From contig NZ_CP058561.1 in assembly GCF_018141425.1 (NCBI RefSeq), positions 2,666,001 through 2,730,000 of the forward strand: DNA of 64,000 nt, in the 5' to 3' direction. Under the pieces are notes generated by a model that did no database searches, had not been told where the DNA came from, and saw only the letters and a list, made by a program, of their open reading frames with translations. Source of the stretch: Vallitalea guaymasensis (GTDB taxonomy: Bacteria > Bacillota > Clostridia > Lachnospirales > Vallitaleaceae). A program made the translations under genes and the position numbers. Positions 28,322-36,851 of the stretch are shown piece after piece (within the stretch, counting starts at the first letter, position 1; the number at the start of each line of letters is the position of its first letter).

Positions 28322-29080
28322 TTAAACAAACTGTTCTACAGAGAAAATATTCTTATCTCCTCTAAATCTAGAGACAGTGTACTCTACAGGTGTCTCAAAT
28401 TTATTATAACCTTTTACATGAAATAATTGTATTGCAGTTGTCTTATTGATTTCAAGTAATTCACAATCTTCCTTAGTAGGAACAACAGCTTCCATTTCTT
28501 TAACTATTTTATAGACTTTAGTATTAATATTGCTAGATAGTATGCTATATAGTGATTCTTCATTCATATTATTATCGAGAATATGTTTACAAAATGAATA
28601 AGGTAAATAAGTTTGAGAAATCATTAATGGTTCATTATTTACAAATCGGAGCCTCTTTAAATAGATAACGTCTGTATTCGGTGCGAGATTTAAAGCAGAT
28701 GCAACTTCTGGGGTAGCGGAAACTACCTTAAAATCCAAAACCTTAGTACTAGGGGTATATCCATTTCGTAACATCTCATTATCAAAGCTCTCTGCTTTCT
28801 GAGTAAAATCATGTTTAATTTTGGTTTGAGCAACAAAAGTACCTCTACCTTTTACACGATAAAACTTACCTTCATTAACTAATTCAGTTAATGCTTGTCT
28901 GATTGTTGTTCTGCTTATACCATAAATATCACATAGCTCAAACTCAGTAGGTATCATATCACCTGGTTTTAAAACTTCATCCTTCATCATTTCAATCAAA
29001 ATATTCTTGAATTGAAAGTATAGAGGAATAGGAGTTGACTTGTTAACGGTATACTTTTTGAAACTATCAATACTTGCCAT
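28322..29080 (-). CDS. GntR-family regulator, HutC/UTRA subfamily
   Basis: 252 residues. The N-terminal winged helix (about 17-80) has the GntR pattern KPGDMIPTEFELCDIYGISRTTIRQAL and GRGTFV; residues 95-250 are a UTRA ligand domain (QTYLPYSFCKHIL, PVEYTVSRFRGD). Such proteins sense a sugar phosphate, amino acid or similar ligand and release DNA. The target is not clear: no sugar gene is next to it. GlcNAc-6-P-responsive NagR-type regulators belong here, but a link to the GH20 locus 8 kb away is only a guess. Confidence 0.92.
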   Translation of the reverse strand: MASIDSFKKYTVNKSTPIPLYFQFKNILIEMMKDEVLKPGDMIPTEFELCDIYGISRTTIRQALTELVNEGKFYRVKGRGTFVAQTKIKHDFTQKAESFDNEMLRNGYTPSTKVLDFKVVSATPEVASALNLAPNTDVIYLKRLRFVNNEPLMISQTYLPYSFCKHILDNNMNEESLYSILSSNINTKVYKIVKEMEAVVPTKEDCELLEINKTTAIQLFHVKGYNKFETPVEYTVSRFRGDKNIFSVEQFV

Positions 29081-29574
29081 AATTCATCACCCTACTTTAT
29101 TATATTTTTAGTATAAGGTTTATCTGCTACAACACCTATTTTACAATAATTGGAGAAAAAAGCAAGGGCTAATTTCATTAAATATTATAATAGTTAAAAA
29201 TTGCTATATAAAAATGTTAGTATACTAGCGATTTTGCCCTAATAAAAAGCCAATCTTACCTTATAAAATATATTTTTAAATATTAAATGTGATTTTTACA
29301 TAAAATGAAATTTCTTTTATAAAAATTTGATATAGCATTTATATATTTATGTGCTTAATTTTAGAAACTTCCCTTGACAGGAGTACATAGAAATTGTACA
29401 CAAAAAATTAATAATTGTAGTGTTGAGCTTTTATTACTTATGCTTTATACTAATAATATTAAGATTTTTAATGTCATTTATGTATATAATATATCGGTAT
29501 TATTTGGAAAAAACTTAATAGTTACCTTGATTTTGTGCTATATTGTTTTAATAAATTAGTAGAGAGGACTTAAA
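29081..29574. other. Regulatory gap without a gene
   Basis: 494 bp, very AT-rich. It carries a perfect -35 TTGACA at 29374-29379 and an extended -10-like TGCTATATT near 29536-29544, 30 bp before the DUF5685 gene. A 61-codon frame starting inside the TTGACA lacks an SD and is not supported. Confidence 0.45.
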
Positions 29575-30426
29575 ATGTTTGGATATGTGCAGATTGATAA
29601 ACTTGAATTAAAAGTAAGAGAATATATGACATACAAAGGATATTATTGTGGATTGTGTATGGCGTTGAAGCATAATTATGGAAATCTTAGCAGGCTTACA
29701 TTGAATTATGACATGACATACCTTGTTATCATCTTAACGTCTCTATATGAACCTGTAAATAATTGCTCTAATTGCAGATGTGTGGCTCATCCTCATAACA
29801 AACAGTTGATGATAGATAATGAGGTAAGTGAATATTGTGCAGCACTTAATATTATGTTAGCATATAATAATCTAAAAGATGACTGGAAAGATGAAAGAAG
29901 CATAAAAAGCCTTCTTGCAATGATGCTATTTAATAGAGGATATAGAAAAGCCAAGAAAAAGTATCCAGAAAAGAATGAAGTGATAATTAAATTCATAAAA
30001 GAATTAGAAGAACTTGAAAAAGCTGATTGTAAGGATATTGATAAGGTATCAAATGTTTTTGGACATCTAATGGGACAACTTATGATTTATAAACAAGACC
30101 ATTGGAAACAATACTTAAATAATATTGGCTTATATTTGGGAAAATATATTTATATTTTAGATGCCTATGATGATATAGAGAAAGATAAGAAGAATAAAAG
30201 TTATAATCCATTTTTATTATGTGAAGAAGAAAACATAGAAGAATATGCTAAGAACCTATTGAACATGAATCTATCTTTTTTGGATAGTGAACTGGATAAA
30301 TTACCTTTGGTAAAAGAAAAGCCTATTCTAGATAATATAATATACTCTGGAATTAAAAATAGAATGAGAATAATTTTTGACAAAGATGATTGCAATAAAT
30401 GCAACAGATTAGAAGAAACCAATTAA
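29575..30426 (+). CDS. DUF5685 family protein
   Basis: 283 residues, soluble, helix-rich. Conserved DUF5685 features are visible: an N-terminal YYCGLCMALKHNYG block, a CSNCRC cluster with following HPH, and an acidic helix DAYDDIEKDKKNKSYNPF that looks like a D-x-x-D prenyl-synthase-type motif. The two Cys groups could bind metal. Function unknown. It is 23 bp before a J-domain gene, an arrangement I associate with other clostridia. ATG with GAGAGG. Confidence 0.8.
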   Translation: MFGYVQIDKLELKVREYMTYKGYYCGLCMALKHNYGNLSRLTLNYDMTYLVIILTSLYEPVNNCSNCRCVAHPHNKQLMIDNEVSEYCAALNIMLAYNNLKDDWKDERSIKSLLAMMLFNRGYRKAKKKYPEKNEVIIKFIKELEELEKADCKDIDKVSNVFGHLMGQLMIYKQDHWKQYLNNIGLYLGKYIYILDAYDDIEKDKKNKSYNPFLLCEEENIEEYAKNLLNMNLSFLDSELDKLPLVKEKPILDNIIYSGIKNRMRIIFDKDDCNKCNRLEETN

Positions 30427-30449
30427 ATTCTTACTAGGAGGAAAAGACA

Positions 30450-31055
30450 ATGAGAGACCCTTATGAAGTATTAGGAATAGAAAGAGGAGCAAGTAAAGAT
30501 GAAATAAAAAAGGCGTATAGGGAATTAGCAAAAAAATATCACCCAGATAGATATGCAGACAACCCATTGAACGATCTTGCAGAAGAGAAATTCAGAGAAG
30601 TCCAGGAAGCGTATGAATCACTAATGAACACTAATGACTATACAAATTCAAGTTACAGCAGCAGTAATTCAGGTTCTGGATATACATCTTCGGAATATAT
30701 GAATGTAAGAAGTTATATTCAAGTTAGAAGATTCCAAGATGCAATGAATATGCTCAATGCTATGAGTGATAAAAATGCTGAATGGTACTATCTAATGAGT
30801 ATCTGTCTTGTTGGTACAGGCTATACCAACCAAGGATTCGAATATGCTAGAACAGCTGTGAATATGGCTCCAAACAATATAGAGTATAGAAATCATCTAT
30901 CAAGACTCCAAAATGTTCAGAATGGATATAATACTAGAGCATATCAATATAATAGAGGGAACAATAATTCAGATGCTTGTGGATGCTGTTCACAACTCAT
31001 ATGTGCAGATTGCTTATGTGAATGTCTTGGAGGGGATTTAATTTCATGTTGTTAA
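30450..31055 (+). CDS. J-domain protein with cysteine-rich C-terminus
   Basis: 201 residues. Residues 3-68 are a J-domain with the HPD motif (KKYHPDRY), the DnaK-stimulating tripeptide. A Ser/Gly/Asn linker and a helical, TPR-like region (about 85-150) follow, and the tail has eight Cys in 25 residues ([16 protein letters not shown]). It lacks the DnaJ zinc-finger consensus, so it is a specialised co-chaperone rather than DnaJ. It overlaps the next gene by 10 bases. ATG with AGGAGG. Confidence 0.88.
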   Translation: MRDPYEVLGIERGASKDEIKKAYRELAKKYHPDRYADNPLNDLAEEKFREVQEAYESLMNTNDYTNSSYSSSNSGSGYTSSEYMNVRSYIQVRRFQDAMNMLNAMSDKNAEWYYLMSICLVGTGYTNQGFEYARTAVNMAPNNIEYRNHLSRLQNVQNGYNTRAYQYNRGNNNSDACGCCSQLICADCLCECLGGDLISCC

Positions 31056-31573
31056 AAACAAAAAGAGTAGCATATCTAGGAATATTACTGGCGATTAATC
31101 AGATTATATTGTTGTCAAGTACAATATTTGTCAGTAATACATTAATTATATTTGCACTAGCAGCTATTTTGATAGGTGTAGTGATCATTGAATTCAATTT
31201 AGCCAGTGGTGTGAGTTTTTATATAGCATCCAGTCTGCTTGCACTTATATTAGTACCTGATAAGATACAGATCATAACATATATTGCGTTTTTTGGGCTA
31301 TATAGTATAGTCAAATACTTAATTGAAATATTAATAAACCGTAAAAACTTATCAGTCATAATAGAAGTCGTATTGAAGATAGTATATTTCAATCTGGTGT
31401 TGGTAATTTACTACTTCGTTATAAAGCAATTTGTAGCAGTTTTACCCTTCAATGTAACATGGTGGGTAATTTTGGCAGCAGAAGTATTTTTTATCGCATA
31501 TGATTACTTCTTAGGATACTTCCTCCACGTATATGCAAATAGAATAAAACCAAGATTAAAAAAATATCTTTGA
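31046..31573 (+). CDS. Multi-span membrane protein, unknown function
   Basis: 175 residues with five or six hydrophobic helices. ATG 31046 is chosen because GGAGGGG (31029-31035) is correctly placed; an in-frame ATG at 31022 overlaps it. The start overlaps the J-domain gene by 10 bases, so the DUF5685, J-domain and this gene form one operon. No family recognised. Confidence 0.75.
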   Translation: MLLKTKRVAYLGILLAINQIILLSSTIFVSNTLIIFALAAILIGVVIIEFNLASGVSFYIASSLLALILVPDKIQIITYIAFFGLYSIVKYLIEILINRKNLSVIIEVVLKIVYFNLVLVIYYFVIKQFVAVLPFNVTWWVILAAEVFFIAYDYFLGYFLHVYANRIKPRLKKYL

Positions 31574-31728
31574 GTACAATAATCAAAACATAGTCTCTAC
31601 AGAAATATACGACCTAGTCACTTTTCTTGAATGTAAATATATATTTTAGGTGATAATATATATTACATTAGGTATATAAATTGAATATGATAATTTTTAA
31701 TACAAAATAAAATAACGGAGTGGTTTTG

Positions 31729-32802
31729 ATGAAACAAAGGATTGGAATCGTAACAAGTGGGGGAGACTGTCCAGGTTTGAATGCAGCAATTAGAGGTGTA
31801 GCAAGAGCTTCTTATGGTATGATTGATTGTGAGATAATCGGTATAAAAGATGGTTTCAAAGGCTTAATACATTGTAATTATCAAGTGTTGACTCCAAGGG
31901 ATTTCTCCGGAATACTTGTTAGGGGAGGAACAATACTTGGTACATCCAGAACTCCATTCAAGAAAATGAGAAAAATTGAAGAAGATAATATTGATAAAGT
32001 AAAAAATATGGTAAATAACTATGAAAAAATGAAATTAGACTGCTTAGTGACACTTGGAGGTAATGGAACACATAAAAACGCTAATCTCCTTAGGGAAGAA
32101 GGACTTAATGTAATAGCTCTTCCAAAGACTATTGATAACGATATATGGGGTACAGATATAACTTTTGGATTCCATAGTGCAGTAGATATCGCAACTGAAG
32201 TAATCGACCGAATTCATACAACAGCTGATTCACATGATAGAGTCATGTTGGTTGAGTTAATGGGTCACAAGGCAGGCTGGTTGACATTACACGCAGGGGT
32301 TGCTGGTGGAGCAGATGTAATTTTGATTCCTGAAATCCCTTATGATATAAATAAAGTTATAGCTTCCTTGGACAAAAGACATTCTTCAGGTAAAGACTTC
32401 TCAATATTAGCTGTATCAGAAGGAGCACTTTCAATAGAAGAATCCAATATGAAGAAAAAAGAACTTAAAAAACTAAGAGAAAAAATGAAATATCCATCAG
32501 TATCCTATAGATTAGCTAAACAGATTAATGAAGCCTTAGGTCTAGAAACAAGAGTAACTATACCAGGACATCAGCAAAGAGGAGGTTCACCTTCACCATA
32601 TGATAGAATATTGGCAACAAAGCTTGGTGCATATGCAGCTGAGATGATAGCGGGCAAAGACTATGGAAAAACAGTTTCAGTTGTCAATAATAAATTATGG
32701 GCGACACCTTTAAAACAAGTAGCAGGTAAGTTGAAACTAGTTGAGAAAGATAATCTGCTAATAAGTACTGGTAAATTGGTTGGGGCGAGTTTTGGAGATT
32801 AA
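31729..32802 (+). CDS. pfkA: 6-phosphofructokinase (group III type)
   Basis: 357 residues from ATG 31729, eight bases after GGAG. The sequence is the PFK family: TSGGDCPGLN, GGTILGTSR, PKTIDNDI (about 132-139), SHDRVMLVELMGHKAGW and GHQQRGGSPS. The phosphate-donor site has GGNGT (110-114), with Gly in the position that is Asp in PPi enzymes, but Lys in PKTIDND where classical ATP enzymes have Gly. This mixed pattern is seen in group III PFKs and leans towards ATP. Catalyses fructose-6-P to fructose-1,6-bisP. Confidence 0.92.
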   Translation: MKQRIGIVTSGGDCPGLNAAIRGVARASYGMIDCEIIGIKDGFKGLIHCNYQVLTPRDFSGILVRGGTILGTSRTPFKKMRKIEEDNIDKVKNMVNNYEKMKLDCLVTLGGNGTHKNANLLREEGLNVIALPKTIDNDIWGTDITFGFHSAVDIATEVIDRIHTTADSHDRVMLVELMGHKAGWLTLHAGVAGGADVILIPEIPYDINKVIASLDKRHSSGKDFSILAVSEGALSIEESNMKKKELKKLREKMKYPSVSYRLAKQINEALGLETRVTIPGHQQRGGSPSPYDRILATKLGAYAAEMIAGKDYGKTVSVVNNKLWATPLKQVAGKLKLVEKDNLLISTGKLVGASFGD

Positions 32803-32827
32803 GGGAGTGAGTGAACTCTCTTTTTTT
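32801..32827 (+). terminator. Rho-independent terminator of pfkA
   Basis: Eight-bp stem AAGGGAGT/ACTCTCTT (one G-U pair) with a 6-base loop followed by T residues. Confidence 0.8.
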
Positions 32828-32934
32828 ATAGAAAATAATAGAGCATGATTACTTTTCTTGTATTCTATAGGAAAGTTTTACGTGACTAAGTGATTAATAT
32901 AAAGTAAAATAATGTTAGAAAGGGGAACGGGTAT

Positions 32935-34026
32935 ATGATAAAGATTATTCATACAGGTGATGTACATATTGGTATGGAATTCAAGAGTGCTAGCTTCTCT
33001 AGTGAATTTGCCAGAAAGCGTAGAAACGAGATAAAAGAAACTTTTATGAAGATAGTTTCGAGAGCAGGAGAAATACAAGCTGATTTATTACTCATAAGTG
33101 GAGATTTATTTGAAGATGAATACATTACCATAGGAGAACTAAAAGAAATCAATAATAGTTTCAGTAAAATTAGTTCTACAAAAGTAATAATGATTGCTGG
33201 TAATCACGACCCCATAATAAATGACAAATCATATTATAACCTAATAGATTGGTCAAACAATGTTTATATAATGAATACAAATACTGAAAAAATTACATTT
33301 GAAGAATTGAATGTTGATATATACGGATTAAGTTGGAATAAAAAAGAGATAAAAGATAATCTTTTTAATGATATAGAAGTTGAGAATAGCGACCGCATCA
33401 ATATACTGTTAGCCCATGGAGATATATATCAAAAGTCCAATTATCTGCCTATAGACAAGGATAATCTAAAAAGTAAAAACTTTGATTATGTGGCTCTTGG
33501 ACATATACATAAACATAATTTTATAGAACCTGATATCGCTTATTGTGGAAGTCCTGAACCTCTTGATTTTGGCGAAACAGGAGTTCATGGAATTATAGAA
33601 GGCAGCATCAGCAAAGATAAAATAGATGTTGAATTCCTGCCTTTTTCCAAAAGACAATTTGTGGGGCTAGATGTTACAGTGGAAGATGATATGACAATTG
33701 AAGATATTATAGAGAATATAAGGCTCATAGTTAGTGACTATGATTTCAAGAATCTATATAGATTCAATTTGAAGGGCATAAGGGACAAGGATATATTGTT
33801 TGATACACAGTACATTAAAGAAAGAGTGGAAGAATACGTAATATATGCTGAGATCATTGATAACACTACACCTGATTATGACCTTGATAAATTAAAACAA
33901 GAAAATGAAAATAATGTTATAGGGAAATATATTGAATACATGGAAAGACAGAATATCCAAGATGAAATATCAAAATTGGCTTTATATGAAGGTATTGAAG
34001 CGTTACTAAGTGAGAAGGTGAACTGA
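32935..34026 (+). CDS. SbcD/YhaO-type metallophosphoesterase (DNA repair exonuclease)
   Basis: 363 residues. The calcineurin-like core is intact: HTGDVHIG (metal ligands), LISGDLFEDE, IAGNHDP, LLAHGD and ALGHIHKH. The family cuts DNA ends and hairpins with an SMC-like partner. The C-terminal third is the capping part. It lies 1 bp before the SbcC/YhaN-like gene, so the two should form a complex. ATG with AAAGGGG. YhaO subgroup is more likely than classical SbcD because of the partner's length. Confidence 0.9.
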   Translation: MIKIIHTGDVHIGMEFKSASFSSEFARKRRNEIKETFMKIVSRAGEIQADLLLISGDLFEDEYITIGELKEINNSFSKISSTKVIMIAGNHDPIINDKSYYNLIDWSNNVYIMNTNTEKITFEELNVDIYGLSWNKKEIKDNLFNDIEVENSDRINILLAHGDIYQKSNYLPIDKDNLKSKNFDYVALGHIHKHNFIEPDIAYCGSPEPLDFGETGVHGIIEGSISKDKIDVEFLPFSKRQFVGLDVTVEDDMTIEDIIENIRLIVSDYDFKNLYRFNLKGIRDKDILFDTQYIKERVEEYVIYAEIIDNTTPDYDLDKLKQENENNVIGKYIEYMERQNIQDEISKLALYEGIEALLSEKVN

Positions 34027-34027
34027 T

Positions 34028-36754
34028 TTGTACATAGATAAAATGGATATAATAAGTTTTGGAAAATACCAAGATAAAGAAATTAAATTAACAGATGGTA
34101 TAAATGTTATCTATGGGGATAATGAAGCAGGAAAATCTACTCTACATAAATTCATTGAAGGCATGTTATACGGTTTCTATAAGCCTTATAGAAAGAATAA
34201 GCAGTTCACACCTGATTATGATCGTTTCTTGCCATGGAATAATAGTAATAAGTATAAAGGAATATTGGTTTATAAACATCTTGGAAAAGAATACCGTATC
34301 GAGAGAAACTTCATGAAACGTAACGATAAGGTAGAGATCTTTGATAATGATACTGGAGAAAATATTACTGAAAAATTTGAGTATGATAGTGCTACCAAAT
34401 TATATCAACCTGCCTCTAGACATATAGGTATCAACAAATCAACCTTCAATAATACAATCAGTATCGGTCAGCTTAGCAGTAAAACCTCTGACGAACTGGT
34501 AAAAGAAGTAAAAGACAGCCTTATCAATCTAGGTGAAAGTAAGGATGAAGAGATCTCAGTAAGGAATGTCATCGAAAAATTAAATAAGAAATTAGATGAA
34601 ATAGGTACTGCTGGCAGAAAAAAGACAACCCCTTATGGAAAACTTACGGAAGAAATAAAAAAACTGAAAAAAGAAAAAGCGGAAGCTGAAAAAACATGGC
34701 AGAAGGTTCTAGAGAAACAAGAAGAATTGAATAACATCAATAATAACTTAAAGGAAATGGAAAATAGAAAAAAGGATAATGAAGAATTACTTGATTATCT
34801 AAGTAAAGAGGAAGTTAAAAAAGCCTATGAAGAAGGATTAAGGCTAAAAGAATATATAGATAATAAAACTACTGAACTGAAAGATATAGAACAGTTCAAA
34901 GATGCTGATATAGTACTTATAGATGAGGCTATAAAGAAACTTAATAATCTAGAATCATGTAAAATGCAGCATGATGAATTAAAATCAGAACTAACAGAGA
35001 TAGAGAACTATCTAAAAAAACAATATGAGATATATAATCAAGTCAAGGTGTTAGAAGATGAAGATTTGAATGATATTGACAGTATAGCTTCCCAGTATAA
35101 TATCTATAATGATATGGTGAAAAAATGTAATGAATTAAGAGATATGATAGAGGAACTTAAGATAAATTTAAATAGCGAAAAAGAAAATAATGGTGTTATA
35201 GAAGATGAATATGAATATACTAGACTGGAAGAAGAACGAAAAGAGATAAAATACAGCAAATCAGTGGAAACTGAATTAAAAGAACAAAAATATCAAGATA
35301 TGCTGGCTAATCAAAAACATGGTAAATTAATATCTTCATTCTCATTTTTGATTTTTGTTGGTCTTTTGGTAAGTGGTATCATATCTTCTCAAATAATAGT
35401 TATAGCTGTATCTGTAGTATTTGCTGGTGTAGCTATATACACTACAATGGGTTATAGAAAAAATAAGGGTAAATTAGATATTCTGCTTAATGAAATCAAT
35501 AGGATCAAATCAACAGAAGGCAAAAAACAAAATAAACTAGATAAAATTGTACAAAAGCAAAATGAAATATTGAAGAAACATAGTTGTACAGAACTTATTG
35601 AGTTAAGGAAACTAAAAGATAAAGTAATTCATATGAATGTAATTCATGAAGATAATAAGAAAAGATATACAAAGGCTATTAATAACCTAGAAAAATTAGA
35701 ACTTGAAAAGAAGCAAAAAGAAGAAAGATTAACATATTATGTAAACCTATTATTGGATACTAAGAACCTAGATATTAATAATATTAACTTGGTTAAAGAA
35801 AAATATGAGATTTTTAAAGATACTAGGAAAAATATTAATCATAAAAATGAAGATAAAAAGAATAGATTAGCAAAATATAATAGCATCAATGAGCAAATAT
35901 CTAAGTTGAATAAAGAGATCAAGGAGGTATTTGATAGGTATAAGGTTCAAGATGAAAAAGGATTGCAACAAGTAAAAGATAAGAAATATCACTATCATAA
36001 CATGATAAGTAACATCAATAATAAAAAAGAATTATTAAGCAGATTGCTTGGGGATAATACTTTAATAGAGTTGGAACAAAAGTTGACAAAGTATAATCAG
36101 GTACAAATGACAACTGATAAATCTAAAGATGAACTATTAATAGAGCAGGATAACCTTGTAAATGATATTTTACATATTAGCAAAGATATAACTTCTTATG
36201 AGACTAAAATAGCTAATCTACAAAAGGATGTTAGACCTATAGTAGATATTGAAGAGGATATATCAAACAAATTGAATATGAAATCTGATTACGATAAGAA
36301 AATTAAGGCTCTCACAATGGCAAGAGATGCTATTGAGAATATATCTAAAGATATACAGAATAACTTTGCACCGAAACTCAACGAAAAAGTTTCTAATATA
36401 ATCAGTAACATAACCAATAAAAAATATAATGATATCAAGATAAATCCTAACATGGAGATTCTTACATATGAACCTGAAAATCATGAATTAATCTCTATAG
36501 ATTCATTAAGTAAAGGAACCATTGACCAGATGTATTTTGGATTAAGGCTAGGACTGATTGACATAATAAAAGAGGATAAGTCATTACCACTTATACTAGA
36601 TGATTGCTTTGTCCAGTACGATAATGATAGACTAAAGATGGTTATGGAAACCCTAGGAAATCTAGATAGACAGATAATTATATTATCGTGTCATAGGAGA
36701 GAGGAAGAAATATTGAAGGGGCTTAATGTGGAGTTTAATTATATAGCTTTATAG
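34028..36754 (+). CDS. SbcC/YhaN-like ATPase with central coiled coils and membrane-like insertion
   Basis: 908 residues starting at TTG 34028 (SD AAGGTG). The N-terminal P-loop VIYGDNEAGKSTLHKFIEGMLYGF, a long coiled-coil region (about 190-800), and the C-terminal signature and Walker B (SLSKGTIDQMYFGLRLGLID, PLILDDCF) assemble a Rad50/SbcC-type head. Within the coils, residues about 435-475 are two hydrophobic stretches (LISSFSFLIFVGLLVSGI, IIVIAVSVVFAGVAIY), as in YhaN, so part may sit in the membrane. It pairs with the exonuclease gene upstream. Confidence 0.9.
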   Translation: MYIDKMDIISFGKYQDKEIKLTDGINVIYGDNEAGKSTLHKFIEGMLYGFYKPYRKNKQFTPDYDRFLPWNNSNKYKGILVYKHLGKEYRIERNFMKRNDKVEIFDNDTGENITEKFEYDSATKLYQPASRHIGINKSTFNNTISIGQLSSKTSDELVKEVKDSLINLGESKDEEISVRNVIEKLNKKLDEIGTAGRKKTTPYGKLTEEIKKLKKEKAEAEKTWQKVLEKQEELNNINNNLKEMENRKKDNEELLDYLSKEEVKKAYEEGLRLKEYIDNKTTELKDIEQFKDADIVLIDEAIKKLNNLESCKMQHDELKSELTEIENYLKKQYEIYNQVKVLEDEDLNDIDSIASQYNIYNDMVKKCNELRDMIEELKINLNSEKENNGVIEDEYEYTRLEEERKEIKYSKSVETELKEQKYQDMLANQKHGKLISSFSFLIFVGLLVSGIISSQIIVIAVSVVFAGVAIYTTMGYRKNKGKLDILLNEINRIKSTEGKKQNKLDKIVQKQNEILKKHSCTELIELRKLKDKVIHMNVIHEDNKKRYTKAINNLEKLELEKKQKEERLTYYVNLLLDTKNLDINNINLVKEKYEIFKDTRKNINHKNEDKKNRLAKYNSINEQISKLNKEIKEVFDRYKVQDEKGLQQVKDKKYHYHNMISNINNKKELLSRLLGDNTLIELEQKLTKYNQVQMTTDKSKDELLIEQDNLVNDILHISKDITSYETKIANLQKDVRPIVDIEEDISNKLNMKSDYDKKIKALTMARDAIENISKDIQNNFAPKLNEKVSNIISNITNKKYNDIKINPNMEILTYEPENHELISIDSLSKGTIDQMYFGLRLGLIDIIKEDKSLPLILDDCFVQYDNDRLKMVMETLGNLDRQIIILSCHRREEEILKGLNVEFNYIAL

Positions 36755-36804
36755 GATAAGATTGTTTGATAGTAAGAATTTATGATTGTCATAAAATAAA
36801 AAGG

Positions 36805-36844
36805 AATGGATAACGATAGAAAGAAGCAAATATCGTTATCCATT
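36805..36844. terminator. Bidirectional terminator
   Basis: AATGGATAACGATA/TATCGTTATCCATT perfect 14-bp stem with a 12-base loop, between the convergent YhaN-like and GH20 genes. Confidence 0.85.
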
Positions 36845-36851
36845 TTAAACA

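Noticed and set aside
29374-29559. 61-codon frame starting at TTG
   Set aside because: It starts inside a TTGACA promoter box, lacks an SD, and has low-complexity composition.
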